Shown here one piece after another: positions 7,354-15,467 of a DNA stretch of 28,906 nt. The notes below the pieces were generated by a model that saw only the letters and a program-made list of their open reading frames with translations, searched no databases and was not told the origin of the DNA. A program made the position numbers and the translations under genes. The stretch's first letter is position 1; each line of letters begins with the position of its first letter. The stretch comes from a virus, in the IMG/VR virus record IMGVR_UViG_3300047998_000076, positions 1-28,906 of that record; one strand, written 5' to 3'.

Positions 7354-7915
7354 AGGTGTAACATTACCTCAAGTAACATTTCCAACCCGTGTTCGTAATG
7401 ATGAACTGGGTGGAGACAACCCATTTGAATGGCGGAACGTGAGCAGTTCGTTTCTGTTCGGTAGTCAAGATTTGAAAAAACGTGTGGTGGTGTTCTCACT
7501 GCCAGGCGCATTTACTCCAACATGTTCGACATATCAATTACCTGACTTTGAGAAACTCGTGGCAGAAGGTGAGTTTGGGAAGTATGGTATCGATGATATT
7601 TACTGCGTATCAGTGAATGACACATTTGTAATGAACTGTTGGGCAAAAGACCAGAACCTCGAACATGTCAAAGTCGTGCCAGATGGCACGGGTGAGTTCA
7701 CTCGCAAGATGGGTATGTTGGTTGACAAGTCGAATATCGGATTTGGTATGCGGTCATGGCGTTATGCGATGATTGTCAAAAACGGTGTGGTTGAGGAATT
7801 CTTACCAGAGCCAGGGTTTGCAGACAATCATGGTGAAGACCCATATGGCGAATCATCTCCACAGAATGTTCTAAAAGTTCTTGAAGGACTCGAAGTTTCG
7901 GGCGCCCCTGTCTAA
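7346..7915 (+). CDS. Peroxiredoxin, Prx5/AhpE-like thiol peroxidase
   Basis: The 189-residue protein has the peroxiredoxin active site PGAFTPTCSTYQLPDFE, with peroxidatic Cys60 and Thr57. The Prx5-type features around it are VVVFSLPG before the site, IYCVSVNDTFVMNCWAKDQ after it, and GFGMRSWRYAMIVKNGVVE towards the end. Cys90-region and Cys98-region cysteines in YCVSVNDTFVMNCW could serve as resolving partners, but reduction by glutaredoxin or thioredoxin is also typical. It would remove hydroperoxides in the infected cell. It sits downstream of three Fe(II)/2OG oxygenases in a chain of overlapping genes, so protection of iron enzymes during infection is a plausible context. Peroxiredoxins are known in some marine T4-like phages. 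Confidence 0.9.
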   Translation: MIKGVTLPQVTFPTRVRNDELGGDNPFEWRNVSSSFLFGSQDLKKRVVVFSLPGAFTPTCSTYQLPDFEKLVAEGEFGKYGIDDIYCVSVNDTFVMNCWAKDQNLEHVKVVPDGTGEFTRKMGMLVDKSNIGFGMRSWRYAMIVKNGVVEEFLPEPGFADNHGEDPYGESSPQNVLKVLEGLEVSGAPV

Positions 7916-7944
7916 GTCATTGATATTATTGTGAAACAAAGTTC

Positions 7945-7973
7945 TTGACAATTTCTGCCGAGGCCTTTAATAT
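7945..7973 (+). promoter_or_regulatory. Sigma70-like promoter
   Basis: TTGACA (7945-7950) and TAATAT (7968-7973) have a 17-base spacer. The 85-base gap after the peroxiredoxin gene contains nothing else obvious. AGAGG at 7991-7995 precedes the first ATG at 8001. Boxes and spacing match the promoter at 4942 closely. Confidence 0.85.
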
Positions 7974-8000
7974 AAAGGTATAGTGAGAAGAGAGGTTGTT

Positions 8001-8447
8001 ATGGAAATTTACTTGGAAGACAATGGATATGACGTTGAGGATTACATCAACGCTGTAGCCGCTGTTCTTGTCCTTGACCAATATGAAGGTGACCTTCGCA
8101 TCGAACTCAAAAGAAAATGTGATGCAGATGCTGGTGGTTACTGTTATGGTGACGAGGATGATATTGATATCGAGATTGCTACGCACGTTCAAGGCGAAGC
8201 GCTCGATATCGATACCATCAAAGTGAATATCGCTCATGAGATGGTTCATGCTCAACAGATTGCAAGTGGTCGTTTGAAAGACCACGGTATCAAGATTATC
8301 GATGACCGTCTGGTCAAAGTTGCAGAGTGGGATGGTGAGTATCATACGAATACGAAGTATGATGACCAACCGTGGGAAATCGATGCGTATGGTCGTGAAG
8401 CACAAGTAGCACAAGAAGCAAAGGAGATGCTGGCACAATGGATGTAA
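8001..8447 (+). CDS. Zinc metallopeptidase-like protein (HExxH)
   Basis: ATG 8001 with AGAGG five bases upstream is chosen over a GTG at 7983. The 148-residue product has a zincin helix IAHEMVHAQQIASG with His79, Glu80 and His83; a later acidic helix (PWEIDAYGREAQVAQEA) could supply the third ligand. The size and layout fit small SprT-like or phage-associated peptidases, but I cannot place it in a specific family. The first third is strongly acidic (EDNGYDVEDY, GDEDDIDIEI). It is first in a sigma70-driven unit and overlaps the next zincin gene by 10 bases. Confidence 0.7.
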   Translation: MEIYLEDNGYDVEDYINAVAAVLVLDQYEGDLRIELKRKCDADAGGYCYGDEDDIDIEIATHVQGEALDIDTIKVNIAHEMVHAQQIASGRLKDHGIKIIDDRLVKVAEWDGEYHTNTKYDDQPWEIDAYGREAQVAQEAKEMLAQWM

Positions 8448-9028
8448 ACTTGAAACAGGCGTATAATGAATATCTGCGAAAGCATCGGTTCAAACAGAAT
8501 CGTGGTGCTAATGGTCGTAATGATACTGAAAAGTCCAAGACCTATCAGGCAGAGTTTGCTTTCCAGAGACGATACAAAGTCAAAGACTTCAAGACTATTG
8601 AGGAAGCACAGAAACGTGCGAAACAAATCTACAAGACCAAAAAGTGGCAGAAGGTTTGGAAACTAGAAAGTCGCACAGACCGTGACCTTATAAAACAACC
8701 CGCAGTCGTTCTCAAAGAACGTAACACAGGTAGAGGTTTTGCTGGTTGGACTGATGGTTGGGCAGTAGTCCTAGATAGTAAAGCAGGGTTGGATGAATAC
8801 ACTCTGTTGCATGAGTTGACACACTGTTTGGGTCACATGCATCATGGTCGTTCTTTCCGCCGTGCTTTGTTGGAACTAGTCGGTGCATTCATCGGTGCAG
8901 ATGCCAAGAAGATACTCAAGGAAGAGTTTACCAAACGCAAACTCAAGTATGGTGTAGCTCGTCAACCATTGACCTACACTCAGTGGAATGCCGCACGAAA
9001 GAAAATGGAAAAGATACGAAATGTTTAA
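8438..9028 (+). CDS. Putative metallohydrolase with HExxHxxGxxH motif
   Basis: The 196-residue product contains LLHELTHCLGHMHHGRSFR, giving His125, Glu126, His129 and His135 as zinc ligands and base in an HExxHxxGxxH arrangement like that of metzincins. The N-terminal half is basic and rich in aromatic residues (YNEYLRKHRF, YQAEFAFQRRYKVKDF), and the C-terminus is a basic helix. It resembles the small putative metallohydrolases seen in actinobacteria and phages (the TIGR04338 style), though I cannot confirm membership. It follows another HExxH protein and precedes a nuclease, all in one overlapping transcription unit. The target is unknown. Confidence 0.7.
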   Translation: MDVNLKQAYNEYLRKHRFKQNRGANGRNDTEKSKTYQAEFAFQRRYKVKDFKTIEEAQKRAKQIYKTKKWQKVWKLESRTDRDLIKQPAVVLKERNTGRGFAGWTDGWAVVLDSKAGLDEYTLLHELTHCLGHMHHGRSFRRALLELVGAFIGADAKKILKEEFTKRKLKYGVARQPLTYTQWNAARKKMEKIRNV

Positions 9029-9701
9029 TCATCAACCTACACAACTCAATGAAATGGAATCGGTCACCACGGAGAAGGGTCGCAAGTATAAGACCCCCGA
9101 AGGGATTGACCTTCCGTCTATTACTACTGTCCTGTCTATTCTTTCGCGGGATAGTATCGCCGCATGGCGTAAACGGGTTGGTGAGGAAGAAGCAAATCGT
9201 ATCTCCCACCGTGCATCGTCACGGGGAACAAAGGTTCATGAAATCATCGAGAAGTATGTTGACAACGATGAAAATTACAAAGAGGGTTATACCCCCGATG
9301 TGATTGAGTCGTTTCTTATTATGAAACCAATTCTCGATGGTTTTATCGGCACAGTCTACGCACAGGAAGCACCTCTCTATTCAACTCACTTAGGCGTTGC
9401 TGGTCGCGTAGACTGTGTTGCCGAATTCGATGGACAACTATCTATCATCGACTTTAAGACCAGTCGCAAAAAGAAAAAGAAAGACTGGGTGAAGAATTAT
9501 TTCATGCAAGAGGCTGCATATGCGGTCATGTGGGAAGAACGCACGGGACAACCTATCACCCAACTCGTTACACTTATCAGTGTTGACGGTGAAGACAAAC
9601 CACAAATCTTTGTCGAACATCGAGACAATTGGATTAATTCTTTGCGTGATACCATCAAAAAGTATAATGAAGAACAAGATTCGACTTCCATTTTATTATA
9701 A
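9021..9701 (+). CDS. RecB/MGME1-type PD-(D/E)XK exonuclease
   Basis: ATG 9021 is preferred because it gives an 8-base overlap with the previous stop; an in-frame ATG at 8988 lies well inside the upstream gene. The 226-residue product shows the RecB nuclease motif order: SSRGTKVHEIIEKYV with His73/Glu74, VAGRVDCVAEFDGQ with Asp131, SIIDFKTS with Asp144 and Lys146, and QEAAYAVMW with Gln163 and Tyr167. A run of lysines follows the DxK motif. Such enzymes degrade or process DNA ends in recombination or host-DNA breakdown. It closes the unit started by the promoter at 7945; its stop overlaps a late promoter. Confidence 0.85.
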   Translation: MFNHQPTQLNEMESVTTEKGRKYKTPEGIDLPSITTVLSILSRDSIAAWRKRVGEEEANRISHRASSRGTKVHEIIEKYVDNDENYKEGYTPDVIESFLIMKPILDGFIGTVYAQEAPLYSTHLGVAGRVDCVAEFDGQLSIIDFKTSRKKKKKDWVKNYFMQEAAYAVMWEERTGQPITQLVTLISVDGEDKPQIFVEHRDNWINSLRDTIKKYNEEQDSTSILL

Positions 9702-9704
9702 ATA
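9697..9704 (+). promoter_or_regulatory. T4-type late promoter TATAAATA
   Basis: TATAAATA overlaps the stop of the nuclease gene and lies 34 bases before the ATG of the first late-block gene. In T4-like phages this box is read by a phage sigma-like factor. A second A/T-rich element (TATAAT at 9709-9714) lies just after it. The gene downstream begins with a capsid-targeting-like peptide, which agrees with late expression. Confidence 0.75.
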
Positions 9705-9738
9705 GTGGTATAATACTATTTGTGTAAATAGGAAATCG

Positions 9739-10806
9739 ATGCAAAAGTTTGACAATTTCATTACAGAAGCACTGAAGGCTGAGGACTATGAGGCAGCGAT
9801 TGTCATGGGGTTCTATGAACTCACTGGCAAACCGATGACTAGTGCAGACCACGGCATCTCTGATAAAGTTTTCAAAGCAATTCAAGAAAACCCTCAAGCA
9901 CAAGAGGCGGGTCGTAAGATTGCTCAATCAGTTCTAAATAAGTATCCAAAACTCAAGAAGGGAAAGGCAGAACAGTATGGTCGTGCGAAAGCATCTCTAA
10001 CTTCTTTTTGGAAATCTTATGGTGCAAGTGATATTACACCCAAAACAGATGTTCTCATAGGTGATATGAGATTCTCTGTTAAAATTGGTCTGGCACAATT
10101 GATGTCGGGTGGTAAATCAGAGTCAACTGCAACATTCGAAGCCGCCATCAAAAATTCTAATCCAGACCTTGTAAAATCTCCACAATATGAAAAAACCACC
10201 GAAGTTCTTGAAGGGTTTGTAAAAAATACTCTTGCACCATCTCAACTAAGACCGATAATCAAAGCAGGAACGAATGAAGTAGTCAATCGTGCAGAGAAGG
10301 CGCATAAGGATGCAATGTCAGAACTAGGTGCGATGTTTGATGAATCCAAATCTTTCAAAGTTGAATTTGCACGAGAGGCGATGTCTGGGTTTGAAAAGTT
10401 TGGTGAAAACTCTAATGCGGCCGCAGAGTTTATGTTGGTTGCATCGGCTGACGGCGATAAGGTTGTTATTCATTCTGTTTATGATGATGACTATTGTCTC
10501 AAAATTGCGAATGCAATGAAATTGCAGGCGAGGTTCAAAACCTCATCTCGTAAGATAAAGGGAAAGAAAACTGGTGAGTATAATTTCTGGTCAGTGATAT
10601 CCTTAATTGTAGATTCGATGCAAGAGGGTTATGAACATGACCAAGAAGAACTTTTGATAGAAGTATCCATTATGAGAAAAATTGGTAACTTTGTGAGAGG
10701 GACTTGGAGTAAGGTCTCATCATATTTCAAGAAAGGTGCGAGTAAACTCTATAAGTTTCTCGGCGCAACCCCAATAATTTCAACAAAGAAAAATATTAGG
10801 TTTTAG
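9739..10806 (+). CDS. Probable packaged protein with PD-(D/E)XK-like domain
   Basis: The 355-residue product starts MQKFDNFITEALKAE. This matches the T4 capsid-targeting sequence (F-x-x-F-I-x-E-A), with a prohead-protease site I-T-E/A at residues 9-11. A central region reads TPKTDVLIGDMRFSVKIG, followed by a G- and S-rich LMSGGKSES. Asp104 and Lys115 are placed as in PD-(D/E)XK nucleases, but the acidic residue two before the Lys is Ser113, so catalysis is doubtful. The C-terminal end is basic. If targeting is right, the protein is cut during head maturation and injected with DNA (inference). It leads the late block behind TATAAATA. Confidence 0.6.
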   Translation: MQKFDNFITEALKAEDYEAAIVMGFYELTGKPMTSADHGISDKVFKAIQENPQAQEAGRKIAQSVLNKYPKLKKGKAEQYGRAKASLTSFWKSYGASDITPKTDVLIGDMRFSVKIGLAQLMSGGKSESTATFEAAIKNSNPDLVKSPQYEKTTEVLEGFVKNTLAPSQLRPIIKAGTNEVVNRAEKAHKDAMSELGAMFDESKSFKVEFAREAMSGFEKFGENSNAAAEFMLVASADGDKVVIHSVYDDDYCLKIANAMKLQARFKTSSRKIKGKKTGEYNFWSVISLIVDSMQEGYEHDQEELLIEVSIMRKIGNFVRGTWSKVSSYFKKGASKLYKFLGATPIISTKKNIRF

Positions 10807-10808
10807 TA

Positions 10809-12041
10809 ATGACAACGATACTTCATATCCCAGATTTTCTTTACGAACAAAAGAATACTCACATGACTCATATTGAGGACAAGGTTCTCTATGGTGGTGT
10901 GAACGGGACTCGTCAGGCAATCAATGCATTGCGTGAACTTCGTGACATGCTTGCGGGTGAGACTAGTTCCAAACTGTCGGTCAAGTGGGACGGTGCGCCT
11001 GCAATCTTCTGTGGTCAAGACCCACGCGATGGTGAGTTCTTTGTTGCGAAGAAAGGTATCTTTGCCAAGAACCCGAAGGTTTACAAGACTAATGACGAGA
11101 TTGACGCAGACATGTCAGGCGACCTTGCAGATAAGATGAAAGCCGCACTACGTTACCTTCCTGAACTGGGCATCAAAGGTGTCATTCAGGGAGACTTCTT
11201 GTTCTCAAAAGGAGACTTAAAGAATGAAGATATTGAGGGTCAACGCTATACAACCTTCCACCCCAACACAATCATATACGCAATCCCATACGAACAGGCA
11301 GAAGCAGTTCGCAAAGCGCAAATCGGAATCGTCTGGCACACAACCTACAACGGAAAAGACTTTGAAAGCATGAAGGCATCCTACGGTGTCGATGTATCGA
11401 AGTTCAAGTCTTCAAAGAACGTATACTCTGCTGATGCGATGTTACGCGAAACTGGTGGTGCGACAATGAATGCAAAAGAGACTGCCGCTGTCACTAAACA
11501 CCTATCAGATGCGGGTAAGATATTCAATAAGATTTCTGGTTCGACTTTGCGTGAGTTAGAAGGTAATCCAGACCTTGCACAACTCATCGAACAATATAAC
11601 AATACATATGTGCGTGAAGGACAGATGATTCCAAACAGTCGTAGTCATGTGACGGGTCTTATTAGATGGATTAATACAAAGTTCAAAGCAGAGATGGACA
11701 AGCGTAAATCAGAGAAGGGACGCATGGTTCAACAGGCAAAGTTGGACGAAATCATGAAGTTCTTCTCCACAAAAAACAAAAAGTCGCTGATAAACATGTT
11801 TGAACTACAGAAAAATATTGTATTAGCAAAACTAAAACTTATAAATAAACTTAATAGTATTGCAAAGTATGATGCATTTGTGCAAACTAAAAAAGGATAC
11901 AAGGTTCGCACCGGCGCAGAAGGTTTTGTCGCTATTGATAAATTAGGTGGTGATGCGGTCAAGTTGGTTGACCGCCTTGAGTTTTCGTATAACAACTTCA
12001 GTCCAGATATACTGAAGGGATGGGAAAAACCAAAGAGGTAG
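10809..12041 (+). CDS. ATP-dependent ligase-like nucleotidyltransferase (KxDG; DUF6267-like)
   Basis: The 410-residue protein carries motifs of the covalent nucleotidyltransferase superfamily (DNA/RNA ligases and capping enzymes). Motif I is KWDGAP with nucleophile Lys59. A motif III-like stretch GVIQGDFLFSKGD surrounds residue 128. Motif IV is AEGFVAIDK with Glu371 and Lys378, and AVKLVDR follows as a possible motif V with Lys385. The N-terminus HIPDFLYEQKNTHMTHIED has F-L-Y-E, a weak version of the capsid-targeting peptide seen in neighbours. Similar proteins in marine T4-like phages are grouped, as I recall, as DUF6267. Whether it seals DNA, RNA or modifies another target cannot be told. 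Confidence 0.75.
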   Translation: MTTILHIPDFLYEQKNTHMTHIEDKVLYGGVNGTRQAINALRELRDMLAGETSSKLSVKWDGAPAIFCGQDPRDGEFFVAKKGIFAKNPKVYKTNDEIDADMSGDLADKMKAALRYLPELGIKGVIQGDFLFSKGDLKNEDIEGQRYTTFHPNTIIYAIPYEQAEAVRKAQIGIVWHTTYNGKDFESMKASYGVDVSKFKSSKNVYSADAMLRETGGATMNAKETAAVTKHLSDAGKIFNKISGSTLRELEGNPDLAQLIEQYNNTYVREGQMIPNSRSHVTGLIRWINTKFKAEMDKRKSEKGRMVQQAKLDEIMKFFSTKNKKSLINMFELQKNIVLAKLKLINKLNSIAKYDAFVQTKKGYKVRTGAEGFVAIDKLGGDAVKLVDRLEFSYNNFSPDILKGWEKPKR

Positions 12042-12045
12042 TAAG

Positions 12046-12492
12046 ATGGCTAAACCAATGAGCCTGAAAACATTTTTGAATGTGGACTACACCCAAACGG
12101 GTGATGAGTTCCAAGCAACCAACGCGAAGAAAAGAAAACGCGATTCTGGTGAAGGCACTCACGAAGCACTCAGTATGCAACAACGCCTAAAACTCGCGCG
12201 CTCTCTCAAGAAAAATAAAGCAAAAATTGCAATGGGTCGCAAACGTGCTGCCCGTAAAGTTGCATCTACTGATAAATTGAAAACAAGAGCGCAGAAACAA
12301 GCACGAAATACCTTCCTCAAGAAAATGACTAAAGGTGTTGAAAAAGGTGAACTCTCAATGGCTCGTAGACAGGGACTTGAGAAACGCCTAGATAAACTGA
12401 AACCAAAGATTGATAAACTAGCGAGAAAACTTCTTCCGAAGGTTCGTAAAGCAGAAATCGCGAAGAAACGAGGAAATCAACAAAGTGATTAA
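12046..12492 (+). CDS. Basic coiled-coil head-associated protein
   Basis: The 148-residue protein is very basic and almost wholly helical in pattern. It begins SLKTFLNVDYTQTGDEFQ, which could be a degenerate head-targeting peptide. Then come Lys/Arg-rich segments such as GRKRAARKVASTDKLKTRAQ and ARRQGLEKRLDKLKPKIDKL. From memory, this RKRAARK...DKLK.RAQK.AR pattern recurs in T4-like marine phages near head genes. A role in DNA compaction or in the prohead core fits the charge and location (inference). It overlaps the next gene by 8 bases (GTGATTAA). Confidence 0.65.
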   Translation: MAKPMSLKTFLNVDYTQTGDEFQATNAKKRKRDSGEGTHEALSMQQRLKLARSLKKNKAKIAMGRKRAARKVASTDKLKTRAQKQARNTFLKKMTKGVEKGELSMARRQGLEKRLDKLKPKIDKLARKLLPKVRKAEIAKKRGNQQSD

Positions 12493-14002
12493 GAATTTCC
12501 AACAATACTTGGTCGAAGAAGAACGTGAGGTATTTTTCACGTTTGGTCGGATGAATCCGCCAACGATTGGTCATGGCAAAGTTATTGACACTATTGTCAA
12601 GAAGTCAAAGGGGTCTGACTATAAAATCTTTTTGTCCCAATCACAGGGCGCAAAAGACCCACTGTCGTATTCTGACAAAGTAAAACATATGCGTAAGATG
12701 TTCCCAAAACATGGTCGTAACATCATCGTAGATAAAAAAGTAAAGAATGTATTTGATGTCGCTTCTAAACTGTATGACATGGGTTACAAGAAAATCACGA
12801 TGGTGGTCGGTGAAGACCGTTTGCGTGAGTTCGATGTCCTGTTGAATAAATACAACGGTAAGAAAGCAAAACACGGTTTCTATAACTTCGAATCAATCAA
12901 TATCGTATCTGCGGGTCAACGCGACCCTGACGCAGAAGGTGTAGAGGGAATGTCTGCATCTAAACAACGTGCAAACGCAAAGGAAAATGACTATCAATCA
13001 TTTAGTCAAGGTGTCCCGTCAAGTATGTCAGACCGCGACACTCGCAAACTCTTCAACGATGTTCGCACGGGATTGGGACTAAAAGAAGAACGCTCCTTCA
13101 AACGACACATTGACTTGGGTAAACTGGATGACACTCGCGAGGCATATGTCGAAGGTAAACTATTTGAATTGGGTGACACTGTTGTTATCAAAGAAAGTGA
13201 TGAAGTCGGTATCATATCTGTTCTGGGTGCGAACTATGTCATCGTTGAATGTGGTAATAAGAGACTCCGTAAATGGTTGAATGCAATAGAACTGGTCGAG
13301 AAGAAATCACGCCAAGACACAGAGATTGGTAAGGATGTCAAGGGGACGCAACCCGCAAAGTATTATGCGAAGGATGCTGAAGGCGATGACATGTCAAAGT
13401 CAACCAAGAAGAAACGTGCCGCACATTTCAAGAAAGGTGCTGCAAAAGACGATGATGACCCGTCTGCATACAAACCAGCGCCAGGTGACAAGGATGCAAA
13501 GACGAAACCGTCTAAGTATACCAAAGCATTCAAGGACATGTATGAAGAGTCAGAACTTGACGAAAGAGTATTTGGTAAGACTGGCCCATTTGGTGGTAAG
13601 GGTGGTTCAATAGTTTTACTCCCTGATTTGGATAAGAAACTTGACCAAATTATTAACAAAAAAGACTACAGGGATGCGGTTCGTGCGTATCTAAACTTTA
13701 GAAGAAAAAACAAATCTGACCCTAAAAAACAGGGTAGGAGTAGAGAGAATATTGCATTTGACTTTTTCAAAAGTTATGGATTGAGTAGTCCTAGACAAAT
13801 GATTAAGTATATTGATGGTCTTGTTCAGAAGGGTAAACTGCCGAAACAATTAGCGATTGCAGAAGTAAGTGAAGACGCAGTAAAACAGGCGAAAGACCGT
13901 ATCAAATCAGAGAAAGAACGTGATAAACAAAAACACGATACCATGTTAGACCGTGCAAGAATCGCACGAGCAAAAGCAAAAAACAAGGCGACAAGACCAT
14001 GA
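12485..14002 (+). CDS. HxGH-type nucleotidyltransferase with head-protein C-terminal region
   Basis: A GTG start overlaps the previous stop by 8 bases. The 505-residue product has a capsid-targeting-like N-terminus (MIKNFQQYLVEEERE, predicted cut after L-V-E). A nucleotidyltransferase domain covers about 14-185: FTFGRMNPPTIGHGKVI with T27-I-G-H30, TMVVGEDRLREFD, and SASKQRANA (157-165), which matches the ISxxKxR motif. This fold includes NMN/nicotinate, cytidylyl and pantetheine-phosphate transferases; the substrate is unclear. A small beta domain follows near 220-275 (FELGDTVVIKESDEVGIISV). The remainder is charged and low-complexity, with a SKSTKKKRAAHFKKGAAKDD segment typical of marine phage head proteins. 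Confidence 0.75.
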   Translation: MIKNFQQYLVEEEREVFFTFGRMNPPTIGHGKVIDTIVKKSKGSDYKIFLSQSQGAKDPLSYSDKVKHMRKMFPKHGRNIIVDKKVKNVFDVASKLYDMGYKKITMVVGEDRLREFDVLLNKYNGKKAKHGFYNFESINIVSAGQRDPDAEGVEGMSASKQRANAKENDYQSFSQGVPSSMSDRDTRKLFNDVRTGLGLKEERSFKRHIDLGKLDDTREAYVEGKLFELGDTVVIKESDEVGIISVLGANYVIVECGNKRLRKWLNAIELVEKKSRQDTEIGKDVKGTQPAKYYAKDAEGDDMSKSTKKKRAAHFKKGAAKDDDDPSAYKPAPGDKDAKTKPSKYTKAFKDMYEESELDERVFGKTGPFGGKGGSIVLLPDLDKKLDQIINKKDYRDAVRAYLNFRRKNKSDPKKQGRSRENIAFDFFKSYGLSSPRQMIKYIDGLVQKGKLPKQLAIAEVSEDAVKQAKDRIKSEKERDKQKHDTMLDRARIARAKAKNKATRP

Positions 14003-14232
14003 ACAGTTTCACTCAATTTATCACTGAGGCAGATAAAGCACTCACAAAGAAAGCAGAGAAGTCTGGTATCTCATATGGCACACTGAAGAAGGTCTATGAC
14101 CGTGGTGTTGCCGCATGGAGAACTGGACACAGGCCAGGCACCACTCCATCACAGTGGGGATATGCACGGGTCAATGCTTTTATCGTTAAAAAGAAAAAGG
14201 GTGGGTTGAACCACGATAAGGATTTAGCATAA
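13999..14232 (+). CDS. DUF5824-like small protein with capsid-targeting N-terminus
   Basis: The 77-residue product starts MNSFTQFITEADKAL, nearly the T4 internal-protein targeting peptide, with a protease site I-T-E/A. The rest, KKAEKSGISYGTLKKVYDRG and then AAWRTGHRPGTTPSQWGYAR, is the conserved DUF5824-type sequence found in many phages. Its function is unknown. The ATG overlaps the previous stop (ATGA), and its stop shares one base with the next ATG. It would be cleaved to a roughly 67-residue mature protein if the site is used. Confidence 0.8.
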   Translation: MNSFTQFITEADKALTKKAEKSGISYGTLKKVYDRGVAAWRTGHRPGTTPSQWGYARVNAFIVKKKKGGLNHDKDLA

Positions 14233-15467
14233 TGTCACTCTGGGATAATATCAACAAGAAGAGACAACGAATCAAACAGGGTTCGGGTGAGAAGATGAGA
14301 AAAAAAGGTGACAAGGGCGCACCGACTCCAGACCAAATAAAAAGAGCAAAAGGCGAAGAGATGGAAGAAGGTAAAATGAAACAGGCGATGATGCGCCGAC
14401 AAGACATGGCGAAACTTGCGAGTCTGTATTCCAAAGCAATGAAAGCAATGCCAGGTTCACCCGCACAGAAAAAAATAAAAGCACAAATTGACCAGTATCG
14501 TAAGGAGTTAGGTATGAACGAATCTACAGAATCTCTAGAAGAAGCCACCGATTTATACAATAAAGGCGGTATACAAATAGTAAGGTTTGCGGCTGGTAAA
14601 GGAAAACTAGGAGTTGAGATAACTGTCAAAAAAGGCACAAGCGCAAGCGAAATTGGTGGCCAAATTATCTTATCTGATGCTCAGTTCAAAAATCTTCAAA
14701 GAGCATTACCTAAAATCAAACTTAAACAAGGTTTAGGTGAAGCAGTCTCTCCTGCTCAACAAGCTGCGATTGCAATCTCAAAGAAAGAACGTGGTGAGAA
14801 ACCAAAGAACGAATGTGCATCTGAAGATGATTTCAAACCGCATATGATGTATGACCCAAAGACGGGTAAAGGTTACATGGCAAAGAAGTATGAAGACCAT
14901 GTTCGTATGGACAAGATGGGTTACACTCACGAGAAACCAGAAGTCAAAGAAGGTAAAGATGACCTCTTCCAAGTAAATGTCAAAGGTGAAGGTGGTGCAA
15001 CTGTCAGAGCAACAAGTGAAAAAGATGCAATCAACAAGGCATTTAGAAAACTTGGTATAGCAACAAGGTTTACTCGTGATAGACGATTCATGACCAAAGT
15101 TCAAGTTGTCCCTGCTGAGTCTGTCGAAGAAGTCAAGGAGTCTCGCGCATATCGTGATGCCATGCGTAATATGAGCGCTCGCGGTGCAACCAAAGGTATG
15201 GCACGAACTAAAAAAGATAGAGATATCGAAGCAACCGATGATGACCGTAAGGCAGCATCAAAGAATATTATTATGCAGTTGCGTAAAGCGGCTGATTTAC
15301 CAACAGGAGCAAACATTGAATTTGACAGAGGAAAAGGAAAAGTTACTCGCGACCAAGCGAAAACGGCACTGGCGCGTTTTAATGCATTATCAAAACCAAA
15401 TGAAAAAGAGAAATTCCAAAAGAGCATCAAATCTCTTGCAGACATCAAAAAACTTTTAGGTAGGTAA
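14232..15467 (+). CDS. Head-associated protein with internal prohead-protease-like sites
   Basis: The 411-residue protein is basic, glutamine- and lysine-rich, and has no enzyme motif. Recognisable stretches from marine T4-like phage head regions are DDFKPHMMYDPKTGKGYMAK followed by YEDHVRMDKMGYTHEKPEV, and the C-terminal SRAYRDAMRNMSARGATKGM. Sites of the T4 gp21 type (L-x-E/A) occur at SLEEAT near residue 100 and GLGEAVS near 170, so it may be processed into pieces during capsid maturation. A middle part (GGIQIVRFAAGKGKLGVEIT) looks like a compact beta domain. It overlaps its upstream neighbour by one base and is followed directly by the next gene. Confidence 0.65.
   Translation: MSLWDNINKKRQRIKQGSGEKMRKKGDKGAPTPDQIKRAKGEEMEEGKMKQAMMRRQDMAKLASLYSKAMKAMPGSPAQKKIKAQIDQYRKELGMNESTESLEEATDLYNKGGIQIVRFAAGKGKLGVEITVKKGTSASEIGGQIILSDAQFKNLQRALPKIKLKQGLGEAVSPAQQAAIAISKKERGEKPKNECASEDDFKPHMMYDPKTGKGYMAKKYEDHVRMDKMGYTHEKPEVKEGKDDLFQVNVKGEGGATVRATSEKDAINKAFRKLGIATRFTRDRRFMTKVQVVPAESVEEVKESRAYRDAMRNMSARGATKGMARTKKDRDIEATDDDRKAASKNIIMQLRKAADLPTGANIEFDRGKGKVTRDQAKTALARFNALSKPNEKEKFQKSIKSLADIKKLLGR

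Noticed and set aside
11840-11847. TATAAATA inside the ligase-like gene
   Set aside because: It is within coding sequence, 199 bases from the next start and without the shared GAACTAT extension; chance in an A/T-rich stretch is likely, though a weak internal late promoter cannot be excluded.
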